DNA of 64,000 nt from Pannonibacter sp. SL95 (GTDB taxonomy: Bacteria > Pseudomonadota > Alphaproteobacteria > Rhizobiales > Stappiaceae): positions 445,001-509,000 of the forward strand of contig NZ_JAPPRC010000003.1 of NCBI RefSeq assembly GCF_026672425.1. Direction: 5' to 3'. The position numbers and the translations under genes are program-made. The stretch's first letter is position 1, and each line of letters starts with the position of its first letter. The notes under the pieces are model-generated. The model saw only the letters and a program-made list of their open reading frames with translations. It searched no databases and was not told the DNA's origin. Shown here in pieces: positions 33,732-41,119 of this stretch.

Positions 33732-34709
33732 CTATCGGGTGGTGTCGCGCAGCGAGATGGCGACGGCAACGAGGATGATGAGGCCGCGCACGATCATCTG
33801 GTCGGACACGGACAGGCCCATCAGGATGAGGCCGTTGTTGAGCATGCCCATCAGCAGCGAGCCGACGAGCGCGCCGACGATGGTGCCCTTGCCGCCATTC
33901 AGCGCCGTGCCGCCGACGATGACGGCGGCAATCACCGTCATCAGGTCGCTTTCGCCGAGCGTGTATTTGGCGGCCTGCAGGCGGCCGGCATAGAGCAGCC
34001 CGGCGAGACCGGCGCAGAGCCCGCTCAGCATCAGGACGGTGAGGCGCAGGCGCGGCACCTTGATTCCGGAGACCTGGGCGGCGCGGGCATTGTCGCCGGT
34101 GGCCACCACATGCGCGCCGAAGCGGGTTTCGCGGTAGACGATGTGGCCGACGATGACGGCACCGAGGGTCCACAGGATCAGCGAGGGAATGCCCAGCAGG
34201 CTGCCGGAGCCGAAGAAGCCGGTGAAAGCCTCGTTGACGACCGGGATCGAGCGCAGGTCCGTCATCGAGCGGGCAAGGCCGGCGAAGAGGCCCATGGTGG
34301 CCAGCGTGACCAGGAAGGACGGCAGGCCGAGATAGGCCACGAGCATGCCGTTGAGCCAGCCGATGGCAACGCCTGCGCCCAGTCCGGCAAGCACGCCAAG
34401 AAGCAGCGAGTGTTCCTGCATGACGACGGCGGCCGCAAGCGCAGAAACGGCGACGATGGAGCCGAAGGACAGGTCGATCTCGCCGGCGGAGAGCACGAAG
34501 ACGAGGCCGATGGCCATCACGGTGGCCGGCGCCGTCTGCAGCACGATGTTGGAGAGATTGCGCGTCGTCAGGAAGCCGTCATCGGCCAGAGTGACGGCGA
34601 AGAACAGGAAGATGGCGGCAAAGCCGAGGTAGAGCACGAATTGCTGCGGCTCCAGCCGCGACGTGAGCGGCACCCGGGCGACCGGCTTCAGGGACGTGTT
34701 GGTGGACAT
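33732..34709 (-). CDS. Sugar-type ABC transporter, permease
   Basis: A 325-residue inner-membrane permease of the RbsC type with 8-10 hydrophobic segments. Signatures are VLSAGEIDLSFGSIVAVSAL, LGLPSFLVTLATMGLFAGLA and the C-terminal AVIVGGTALNGGKGTIVGAL. It lies between the receptor gene and the YhfX-like gene, 14 bp from the latter. Its paralogue is the inositol permease at 4904. Confidence 0.9.
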   Translation of the reverse strand: MSTNTSLKPVARVPLTSRLEPQQFVLYLGFAAIFLFFAVTLADDGFLTTRNLSNIVLQTAPATVMAIGLVFVLSAGEIDLSFGSIVAVSALAAAVVMQEHSLLLGVLAGLGAGVAIGWLNGMLVAYLGLPSFLVTLATMGLFAGLARSMTDLRSIPVVNEAFTGFFGSGSLLGIPSLILWTLGAVIVGHIVYRETRFGAHVVATGDNARAAQVSGIKVPRLRLTVLMLSGLCAGLAGLLYAGRLQAAKYTLGESDLMTVIAAVIVGGTALNGGKGTIVGALVGSLLMGMLNNGLILMGLSVSDQMIVRGLIILVAVAISLRDTTR

Positions 34710-34814
34710 GGGAGTTCCGTTTCCGGACCGGCCTTGCCGGGCCCGTTGAAGGCCTGTTGTCAGGGATGGGACAGGCGCCCGGCCGGGCGACGATGGCCGG
34801 GCGCAGTCGTGAGC

Positions 34815-35870
34815 TTACTTTGCGGTCAGCACGCTCTTGGGAGCGTCCTTGCGCAGCGACTGCTGCCAGGCTTCGGCGACCGTGTCGGCATTGGCGGTGA
34901 CCGCCGGGGCGACGATGAAGGCCGGGGTCGGTTCACCAAGGAGGGCCAGCGCGCCGGTCGCCGCCATGGCGCGGCCGAGCTCATAGGCCTCATCGGCGAC
35001 GATGGCGGCGACATTGCCGCCCTTCACCATGTCGAGGGCAATCGGCTCGGACAGGTCGAGGGTGACGATCTTGGTCGTCTTGTTCCCGTTGGCACGCAGG
35101 GCTGCGAGCACGCCTTCGGCCGGACCGGCCCAGGTGACATAGATGCCGCCGAGATCCGGATTCTTCAGCAGCATCGCGTTGGCGATTTCCTCGGCGCGGG
35201 CCGGGTCGGAGATGCCCTCTTCAGCGACGATCTTGATGCCGGGATAGTCCTTCTCGATGGTCGACTTGAAGGCGTTGTCGCGCTGGTTGGTCACGTAATA
35301 GTCGGCGTCGTGATAGATCCAGCCGACCGTGCCCTTGCCACCCATGGACTTGGCCAGAGCGTCCGCTGCCTGCTTGCCCATCTGGAACAGGTCGTCGGTG
35401 ACGATGGCCGCATAGTCGGCCGGATGGACATAGTCCTTCGGCAGGTTGGACAGGAAGACGAGCTTCACGCCAGCCTCCTTGGCTTCCTTGAAGGCGGCAG
35501 CCGAGGTGACCGGATCCAGCGGCAGGGCGAGCATGATGTTCGGCTTCTTGGCGAGCGCCGTCTCGATGTCGGAGCGCTGCTTGGCCGCGTCGAAGCCGGC
35601 GCTGGTGGTGGCGACGACCTCGATGCCGAGGCGGGCGAATTCGTCCGATGCACCGGCGGTGACCGCGTTCACGAAGTCGGACTGGTCATGCCAGAGAAGC
35701 GCTGCCTTGTGACCGCCTGTCTTCAGCTTGGCCGCCTGGGCGTCGCTGACGGAGACGGTGCTGGAGGCGACGGCGGTTTCGCCTTTCGGGCCCGTGGTCT
35801 GGGCCAGGGCCGGTGTGGATGCAAGAAGGGCGGCTACGGAGAGCGCGCCGAGAAGCTTGGTCAATGTCAT
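34815..35870 (-). CDS. Sugar-type ABC transporter, periplasmic binding protein
   Basis: 351 residues with a clear signal peptide (MTLTKLLGALSVAALLASTP, cleaved after ALA). The mature protein is a type I receptor (Peripla_BP_4): KAALLWHDQSDFVNAVTAG, KKPNIMLALPLDPVTSAAAF, GVKLVFLSNLPKDYVHP and GWIYHDADYYVTNQRDNAF. The aromatic and charged run HDADYYVTNQRDNAF differs from typical ribose receptors. The ligand is unknown; neighbours (M20 hydrolase, PLP enzyme) hint at an amino-acid-containing compound rather than a plain sugar. The start follows an AGGAA-type Shine-Dalgarno. Confidence 0.88.
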   Translation of the reverse strand: MTLTKLLGALSVAALLASTPALAQTTGPKGETAVASSTVSVSDAQAAKLKTGGHKAALLWHDQSDFVNAVTAGASDEFARLGIEVVATTSAGFDAAKQRSDIETALAKKPNIMLALPLDPVTSAAAFKEAKEAGVKLVFLSNLPKDYVHPADYAAIVTDDLFQMGKQAADALAKSMGGKGTVGWIYHDADYYVTNQRDNAFKSTIEKDYPGIKIVAEEGISDPARAEEIANAMLLKNPDLGGIYVTWAGPAEGVLAALRANGNKTTKIVTLDLSEPIALDMVKGGNVAAIVADEAYELGRAMAATGALALLGEPTPAFIVAPAVTANADTVAEAWQQSLRKDAPKSVLTAK

Positions 35871-35906
35871 GTCAGTTCCTCCCGTTACTGTACGACTGGC
35901 GTGGTG

Positions 35907-37166
35907 TCAGGTTCCCTGAACACCGCAATAGGCTGCAATGAAGCTGGCAAAGGCGACGATGCCGCTGAGGTAGTCCGCTACGTTCACCCGTTCCTCGAGG
36001 GTGTGGCAGTTGCTAATGTCGCCCGGGGCGCAATAGATCGCCGGGCAGGCAAGGCGGTTGATCAGGAACGGCGATTCCGACCAGTAGGGTGCCCCTGCGA
36101 TGGCACCCTTGCCCTGCAACTCCGCGCCAATGGCTGCGGACATGAGCAGGGCGGCCGGGTGTTCGGGATCGATCTCGGCGGGTGAGCCGCCAAAGGCGTG
36201 GTCCCGGCCTGCCGGATAGCGGATGTCGAGGTGGACAGTCGTGCCTGTCAGGCTGCCACGTGCCGCAGCCTCGAACTCCGCCACCGCCGTGTCGAGGCTT
36301 TCGCCGGGCAGCAGCTTGCGGATCAGGGAGAGACGGCAGGTTCCCGGAACGGCAATGTATCCGCCGGCCTCCAGATGCGTGATCAGCAGGAAGGCGCGGC
36401 TAACAAGCGGATGCTCCGCCCGGATGGCGATTGCATCCGAATGGGCAAAGAGGGCCGTCTGCAGCCGGTGCGCGGCCTTCAAGGCATCGATCCCTTGCTC
36501 CGGCACGCCGAAATAGGCTGATCTTCCGGTCAGGGTCAGATCGGCGATGAAGAAGCCCATCTGGGCTGTCAACACATTGAGTTGCGTCGGCTCGACATAG
36601 ACGGCGAAGTCCGGACGGGCGACCGCGCCCGTCTCGACCAGCCGCGTGTAGGCATTGACGCCAGCGCTGACGCCGGTGCCTTCCTCACCGCTTTCCTCGT
36701 CACCGACAAAGGCATAGGCAACATCGCCGGCAAGCTTGATCCCTGCACGGTCGAGGAGGTCAAGGGCGGCGAGGCTGGTGCAGATGCCGGCCTTCAGGTC
36801 ACCAGTGCCGCGTCCCCAGATCTCGCCATCGACCAGCGCACCGCCAAAGGGGTTCTCGCGCTCGGTCCCTGCCCATTTCTCGGCCCAGCCCTTCACATGC
36901 ACCGTGTCCGTGTGCCCCATGAAGAGGAGACGCGGCCCAGTGCCCGTTCCCTTCCGCTCGCCCCAGATGTTCGGGCGGCCGGGCTGGAAGTCTGCCGTCT
37001 GTGGCGCGAGGCCCAATCGCTGCATTTCGGGCTGAAGGTACGCGACCATGGAGGCCTCGTTGCCCGTGATTGAATTGCAGGCGACTGCGCCGCGCAGCAG
37101 CGCAATGACCCGATCACTATCAACCGCGGCGCGCAGGCGCTCGGCAAGGGCAGCAACGTCCGTCAT
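35907..37166 (-). CDS. M20-family metallohydrolase (ArgE/DapE-like)
   Basis: A 419-residue cytoplasmic hydrolase with the co-catalytic zinc site of the M20 family. The His/Asp of MGHTDTVH (about residues 88-95), the bridging Asp in GRGTGDLKAG and the catalytic Glu pair in GDEESGEEGTG are visible, with a C-terminal His in NCHTLEERVN. The dimerisation domain interrupts the peptidase domain as usual. Relatives remove N-acyl groups from amino acids or cleave small peptides (ArgE, DapE, CPG2). It is the second gene of the ROK-M20-transporter-YhfX operon. The substrate is not identifiable. Confidence 0.9.
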   Translation of the reverse strand: MTDVAALAERLRAAVDSDRVIALLRGAVACNSITGNEASMVAYLQPEMQRLGLAPQTADFQPGRPNIWGERKGTGTGPRLLFMGHTDTVHVKGWAEKWAGTERENPFGGALVDGEIWGRGTGDLKAGICTSLAALDLLDRAGIKLAGDVAYAFVGDEESGEEGTGVSAGVNAYTRLVETGAVARPDFAVYVEPTQLNVLTAQMGFFIADLTLTGRSAYFGVPEQGIDALKAAHRLQTALFAHSDAIAIRAEHPLVSRAFLLITHLEAGGYIAVPGTCRLSLIRKLLPGESLDTAVAEFEAAARGSLTGTTVHLDIRYPAGRDHAFGGSPAEIDPEHPAALLMSAAIGAELQGKGAIAGAPYWSESPFLINRLACPAIYCAPGDISNCHTLEERVNVADYLSGIVAFASFIAAYCGVQGT

Positions 37167-37187
37167 CTTGGGTCGGTTCCCTCGGGT

Positions 37188-38426
37188 TCAGGCCAACGGG
37201 CCGGATTGAAGCGTGACTGATGAGCCAGCAACGATGCTGACCCGGGCCGGGGGCAGGCTGATCTGGGCCCCCGGAACGCCGCCTGAAAACAGGGCGGAAT
37301 GAAGATGGCTGAGACCGATGGCGACGCCTCCGACCAGTGTGACCCGCGAGCCCAGCGACGACACACCGATCTCCACCGGCAACGGCACACACAACGGCAA
37401 CAGGGCGCGGATCCGTTCGACCAGCTCCATCCGGCGGCCGATCGAGCCGCCCAGTACAACGCGTCTTGGATTGGTCACGGCACTCAGAACAGCGATGGTG
37501 AGAGCCAGATGGTGTGCCGTTTCGTTCAGCACGCGTCCGGCCTCGACCTGGCCTCCCGAGGCGGCAGCAAAGATCGTCGGGACATCGGCCTTGCGTCCGG
37601 TCAGGGCCTGATACCGGGCGCAGATGCCGGCAGTTGCCGTTGCGCGCTCGAGAGCGCCAACCTTGAGCGACTCGGGCTCAAACGGGTCACTTCCGAAGGG
37701 CAGAAACCCGAGTTCGCCGGCGGCGTTTCCCGCTCCGCGCACCAGCTCCCCGCCCACCATGACACCGGCACCGATGCCCGTGCCGATGGCGATATAGGCG
37801 AGATCATCGATCCCGTTTGCGCTTCCCGCCCAGCGTTCGCCGATCACGGCAAGATTGACGTCGTTTTCCAGAACAACGTCCGTGCCGAGCAGCTCGGCAA
37901 GCGCGCTGCTGACATCGAATTCATCGAGGCCGGGAATGTTCGGTGCCATCAGGACGCGGCCGGTGGTGCGGTCAGGCGCGCCCGGAACCCCGACGATCGC
38001 AAGGCGAACCTTCTCAAACGGGATGCCGGTATGTTCGGCCGTCCGGTGGGCAAGGCTTGCAATCTGCTCGACCACATGACGACCGCCGCGGAGATCGGTC
38101 GGCTCGGTGACTTCCGCCAGCACGTTGCCGGCGAGGTCTGCGATGGCGGCGCGCAGCTTGCGTCCACCAAGATCGATGGCAGCGATGCAGGCGGCCTCGG
38201 GGACGATTTCATAGGTGATGGCGGTGCGGCCGACGTGACCGCTGGTGCGACCGGTCTCCCGGATCCAGCCGTCTTCCTCGAGCTGGCGGGCAATCTCGGA
38301 GATCGTCTGCTTTGACAGGCCGGTCTGCTTGGCGATGCTGGCCCGCGAGATCGGCCCGCAATGCACGATCGTCTCCATGACCGTGCAAAGGGAAAACTGC
38401 CGGGAAATGCTCGGGCTGTCGCTCAA
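37188..38426 (-). CDS. ROK-family transcriptional regulator lacking the zinc-Cys motif
   Basis: About 412 residues. The N-terminal MarR-like winged helix (about residues 10-75) has ISRASIAKQTGLSKQTISEI. The ROK domain has AIDLGGRKLRAAIADLAGNV, VVLENDVNLAVIGERWAG and AIGTGIGAGVMVGGELVRGA. The CxCGxxGCxE zinc motif of typical ROK proteins is missing: after AAGELGFLPFGSD the sequence carries no cysteines. It probably represses its own operon, sensing a transported compound. The farthest start, TTG 38426, has no good Shine-Dalgarno; ATG 38378 would cut into the winged helix, so the start is uncertain. Confidence 0.87.
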   Translation of the reverse strand: MSDSPSISRQFSLCTVMETIVHCGPISRASIAKQTGLSKQTISEIARQLEEDGWIRETGRTSGHVGRTAITYEIVPEAACIAAIDLGGRKLRAAIADLAGNVLAEVTEPTDLRGGRHVVEQIASLAHRTAEHTGIPFEKVRLAIVGVPGAPDRTTGRVLMAPNIPGLDEFDVSSALAELLGTDVVLENDVNLAVIGERWAGSANGIDDLAYIAIGTGIGAGVMVGGELVRGAGNAAGELGFLPFGSDPFEPESLKVGALERATATAGICARYQALTGRKADVPTIFAAASGGQVEAGRVLNETAHHLALTIAVLSAVTNPRRVVLGGSIGRRMELVERIRALLPLCVPLPVEIGVSSLGSRVTLVGGVAIGLSHLHSALFSGGVPGAQISLPPARVSIVAGSSVTLQSGPLA

Positions 38427-38457
38427 GGGAGGTGCCTGTTCCGCTACCTGGTTATTT

Positions 38458-38480
38458 ATTCGTTCTGTGAGCGAACTAAT
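38458..38480. promoter_or_regulatory. Candidate ROK operator palindrome
   Basis: ATTCGTTC-TGTGAGC-GAACTAAT: 8-base arms matching at 7 of 8 positions, flanked by further A/T (TTATTT left, TACGG right). It lies 31 bp upstream of the ROK gene start, in the AT-rich part of the gap to the divergent IclR gene. ROK regulators usually bind AT-rich palindromes of about this size. Confidence 0.5.
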
Positions 38481-38630
38481 TACGGCGCGGTGATTTTGTC
38501 AAGTCATTGGCGCTTATCGGCCATGGTGCGCCGCAAAATGCCGGGGCGTCGCCTATCTCAAGCTCTTGTCCCCGCATTGCCTTTGTCGAGAGCGCGGCTT
38601 AGGTATTTGCGGACAGCGGGGGGAGACCGG

Positions 38631-39380
38631 GTGAGCGAAAAGAGGCGGGGCATCCAGTCGGTCGAAATTGGCGGCCGGCTGCTTGGTGCGTTGATGCGGC
38701 GAGCGCAGCCGATGATGCTGAAGGATCTGGCGGCGGATGCCGATCTCGCGCCGGCGCAGGCGCATGCCTATCTCGCAAGCCTGAAGCGTGTGGGTTTCGT
38801 CGAGCAGAATCCAGAGACGGGCCGCTATCTGATGGGCCCCTTTGCCGTGCGCCTGGCGATGGCGCGCCTGCGGACAATCCCGGCCTATCGGGAGGTGATC
38901 GGTGCGGCGACGCGGCTTGGTACGGAACTCGGGCTGATGGTGACCGTGACGGTCGCCGGGCCGCAGGGGGCAACCGTGATCCACCGGCATGACGGCGTGG
39001 AAACGCTCAACGTCAACATCCGAATGGGAACGGTCTATGCCCCTGAGGGAACGGCTACGGGCCGTGTGTTCGGCGCGTTCGCTGGTGATGGCCAGGCCGC
39101 GAATGATGTCCACCGTTGCGGCTACGCGGCGGTCAGCGATGAGCCCGTGCCTGGTGTCAGCGCCGTCGCGGCGCCTGTGCGCGATGCGGCTGGAACGCTG
39201 TTCGCCGTATTGACGCTGGTCGCCTCGGGCGCCCGACTGGCCCTTGACGACGAAGCTGGGCGCGCTGCGCGCGGGCGATTGCTTGAGATCTGCGCTGAGG
39301 CCGAAGCGGCGCTACTGACCGATGCCGTCGCAGGCGGGCGTGACGAGGCGCAGTCTTCAACGAGGAGGCGGCGGTCGTGA
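38631..39380 (+). CDS. IclR-family transcriptional regulator (first of a tandem pair, shortened effector domain)
   Basis: 249 residues. GTG at 38631 has GGGGAGA upstream; the long in-frame extension to 38361 runs antisense through the ROK gene start and is rejected. The N-terminal winged helix (about residues 1-65) has RGIQSVEIGGRLLGALMRRA and LAPAQAHAYLASLKRVGFVE. The effector domain has GATVIHRHDGVETLNVNIRM and GTATGRVFGAF. Compared with its neighbour at 39377, about 27 residues are missing between GTATGRVFGAF and GYAAVSDEPVPG. This removes part of the ligand-domain helix. It overlaps the next regulator by 4 bp (GTGA). Confidence 0.87.
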   Translation: MSEKRRGIQSVEIGGRLLGALMRRAQPMMLKDLAADADLAPAQAHAYLASLKRVGFVEQNPETGRYLMGPFAVRLAMARLRTIPAYREVIGAATRLGTELGLMVTVTVAGPQGATVIHRHDGVETLNVNIRMGTVYAPEGTATGRVFGAFAGDGQAANDVHRCGYAAVSDEPVPGVSAVAAPVRDAAGTLFAVLTLVASGARLALDDEAGRAARGRLLEICAEAEAALLTDAVAGGRDEAQSSTRRRRS

Positions 39381-40171
39381 CGGACAAGGGACGCGGGGTC
39401 AATTCCGTCGAGGTTGGCGCGGGCCTCCTTGAAATCCTCGCCGCACAGGACGAGGCGCTGATGCTGCGTGATCTGGCGCGGCTGGCCGGATTGTCGCCGG
39501 CCCAGGCCCATGCCTATCTGATCAGCCTCGGCACGCTCGGGCTCGTCGAGCAGGAGCCAGGGTCCGCGCGTTACCGGCTGGGGCCGGCCGCGCTCGATTT
39601 CGGCATCACCCGCATGCGCAGCGTCGATCCGATCCGGCTCGGCCAGGCTGCCGCCGTTGGCCTGTCAGAGGAGACGCAACTGGCCGTTGCCCTTGTTGTC
39701 TGGGGCGGGTTCGGGGCCACGGTCGTGCAGGTTCTGGAGGGCCCGGATCAGGTCCATATCAACACGCGGGCGGGGACAGTCTATTCGCTGACCGGCACGG
39801 CCAGCGGGCGCATCTTTGCAGCCTATCTGCCAGAAAGCCTGGTCAAGGCTGCCATCCGGCGCGAGCGCGACGAAAAGACCGGCAGTGGCCGCGTCGGGCG
39901 GCTGATGGACCTATCCGCTGCCGATCTGTCCATGATCCGTCAGGCGGGGTATGCCACGGTTGATCCCACTCCGGTGCCCGGCGTCAATGCGCTGTCCGTC
40001 CCCGTGCTCGATCATGCCGGACAGATCCAGATGGCGCTGACGCTCATCGGCGCAGCGCGCTCGCTTGATACATCACCGGGCAGTCCGCACCTGCGGCTGC
40101 TGCAGGAGACGGCCTTGCGGGTATCCCGTGGGCTCGGCTTTGCCGGACAGGCGCTCTCCCTGCCGGACTGA
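39377..40171 (+). CDS. IclR-family transcriptional regulator (second of a tandem pair)
   Basis: 264 residues, full IclR layout. The winged helix (GRGVNSVEVGAGLLEILAAQ, LSPAQAHAYLISLGTLGLVE) is followed by the IclR effector domain (GATVVQVLEGPDQVHINTRA, GTASGRIFAAYLP, GYATVDPTPVPGVNALSVPV). It starts at GTG inside the stop of the preceding paralogue, so the two are translated together and may form heterodimers. It precedes the SDR/flavoprotein/TRAP genes that it probably regulates, with a terminator in between. Confidence 0.88.
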   Translation: MTDKGRGVNSVEVGAGLLEILAAQDEALMLRDLARLAGLSPAQAHAYLISLGTLGLVEQEPGSARYRLGPAALDFGITRMRSVDPIRLGQAAAVGLSEETQLAVALVVWGGFGATVVQVLEGPDQVHINTRAGTVYSLTGTASGRIFAAYLPESLVKAAIRRERDEKTGSGRVGRLMDLSAADLSMIRQAGYATVDPTPVPGVNALSVPVLDHAGQIQMALTLIGAARSLDTSPGSPHLRLLQETALRVSRGLGFAGQALSLPD

Positions 40172-40203
40172 ACGGCTCCTTCTACCTTTTTGTCCTGATC
40201 CTT

Positions 40204-40240
40204 GCCTGGCGCCAGAAGCTGCGCCGGGCTTTCGTTATTG
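40204..40240 (+). terminator. Intrinsic terminator after the IclR pair
   Basis: CCTGGCGC, loop CAGAAGCT, GCGCCGGG, then CTTTCGTTATT: an 8-bp stem with one G-U pair and a T-rich tail. It separates the regulator transcript from the SDR operon. Confidence 0.68.
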
Positions 40241-40264
40241 CATCTTCATCGCGCAGCAAACCCC

Positions 40265-40294
40265 TTGACGGGCTTGCAGATAAATTCGTTATAT
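40265..40294 (+). promoter_or_regulatory. Candidate sigma-70 promoter of the SDR operon
   Basis: TTGACG at 40265-40270 and TTATAT at 40289-40294, spaced by 18 bases, in an AT-rich stretch that contrasts with the surrounding GC. AATTAGCAATT (AATT-N3-AATT) follows at about 40302-40312 and could be an operator half-site pair. The SDR start is at 40333. Confidence 0.5.
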
Positions 40295-40332
40295 GCAAAA
40301 CAATTAGCAATTATAAAATTATCGGAGTGAAC

Positions 40333-41085
40333 ATGCGGGGGATTGAAGGGCGCGTCTGCGTCGTGACCGGGGCCGCCCAGGGCAACGGCAAGGCAATTGC
40401 CGAAGGGCTGGCTGCCGCGGGTGCCATCCTTGCGCTTTGCGACATCAACGAAGTTGCGGTGGCTGGTGTGGCTTCCGACCTCTCTTCCCTCGGCGCTCAG
40501 GTCTACGCAGCGGGTGTTGACGTGGCCGATGCCGCCGCCTGCGCGCGCTTTGCAGCCGATGTCCGCCGCTGGTCCGGGCCGGTCTCGGTTTTGGTCAACA
40601 ACGCTGGCGTCATCCGTCGGCAGAGCGTGTTCGAGGACGGATTTGAGGAGGCCTGGGATCAGGTCTTCCGCGTCAATGTCGACGGGGCACGCAACATGGT
40701 GCGGGCGTTTTTGTCCGACCTGACGCAATCGCGTGGATCCATCATCAACCTGGCATCGATCATGGCCTTTTCGGCCGGACCAGGGCTCGGTGCCTATGCG
40801 GCCAGCAAGGGTGCAGTTGCCCAGTTCACCAAGGCGATGGCGCATGATCTTGCGCCCCATGGCGTACGCGTCAATGCCATCGCCCCGGGTGTGATCGCGA
40901 CGCCGATGACCGAAGCGACACGTGCCAATCCGGCCGCCATTGACCGTTTCATGGCGCATACGCCGATGGGACGAGTGGGGCAGCCCGAGGAACTTGCCGG
41001 TCCGGTGCTGTTCCTTGCCTCGGATCTCGCCAGCTACGTCACCGGTGCCGTCCTGCCCGTCGACGGCGGCTATCTCTGCGCCTGA
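40333..41085 (+). CDS. SDR-family NAD(P)-dependent oxidoreductase
   Basis: A 250-residue classical short-chain dehydrogenase. The cofactor motif TGAAQGNGKAIAEGLA lies at about residues 13-28, NNAGVIRR near 92, the catalytic Ser in NLASIMAFSAG and the YxxxK pair in YAASKGAVAQF. ATG at 40333 follows CGGAG by 5 bases, better than GTG at 40327. It acts on a hydroxy/keto group of an unknown substrate. The flavoprotein gene follows 34 bp later, so the two probably work in one pathway. Confidence 0.9.
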   Translation: MRGIEGRVCVVTGAAQGNGKAIAEGLAAAGAILALCDINEVAVAGVASDLSSLGAQVYAAGVDVADAAACARFAADVRRWSGPVSVLVNNAGVIRRQSVFEDGFEEAWDQVFRVNVDGARNMVRAFLSDLTQSRGSIINLASIMAFSAGPGLGAYAASKGAVAQFTKAMAHDLAPHGVRVNAIAPGVIATPMTEATRANPAAIDRFMAHTPMGRVGQPEELAGPVLFLASDLASYVTGAVLPVDGGYLCA

Positions 41086-41119
41086 ACTTTCAAGAATGCC
41101 CGGACAGGAAAACGACAAG

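Noticed and set aside
34110-36185. 691-codon plus-strand frame opposite the ABC receptor and permease
   Set aside because: Shadow of codon bias; the minus-strand genes have signal peptide and family motifs.
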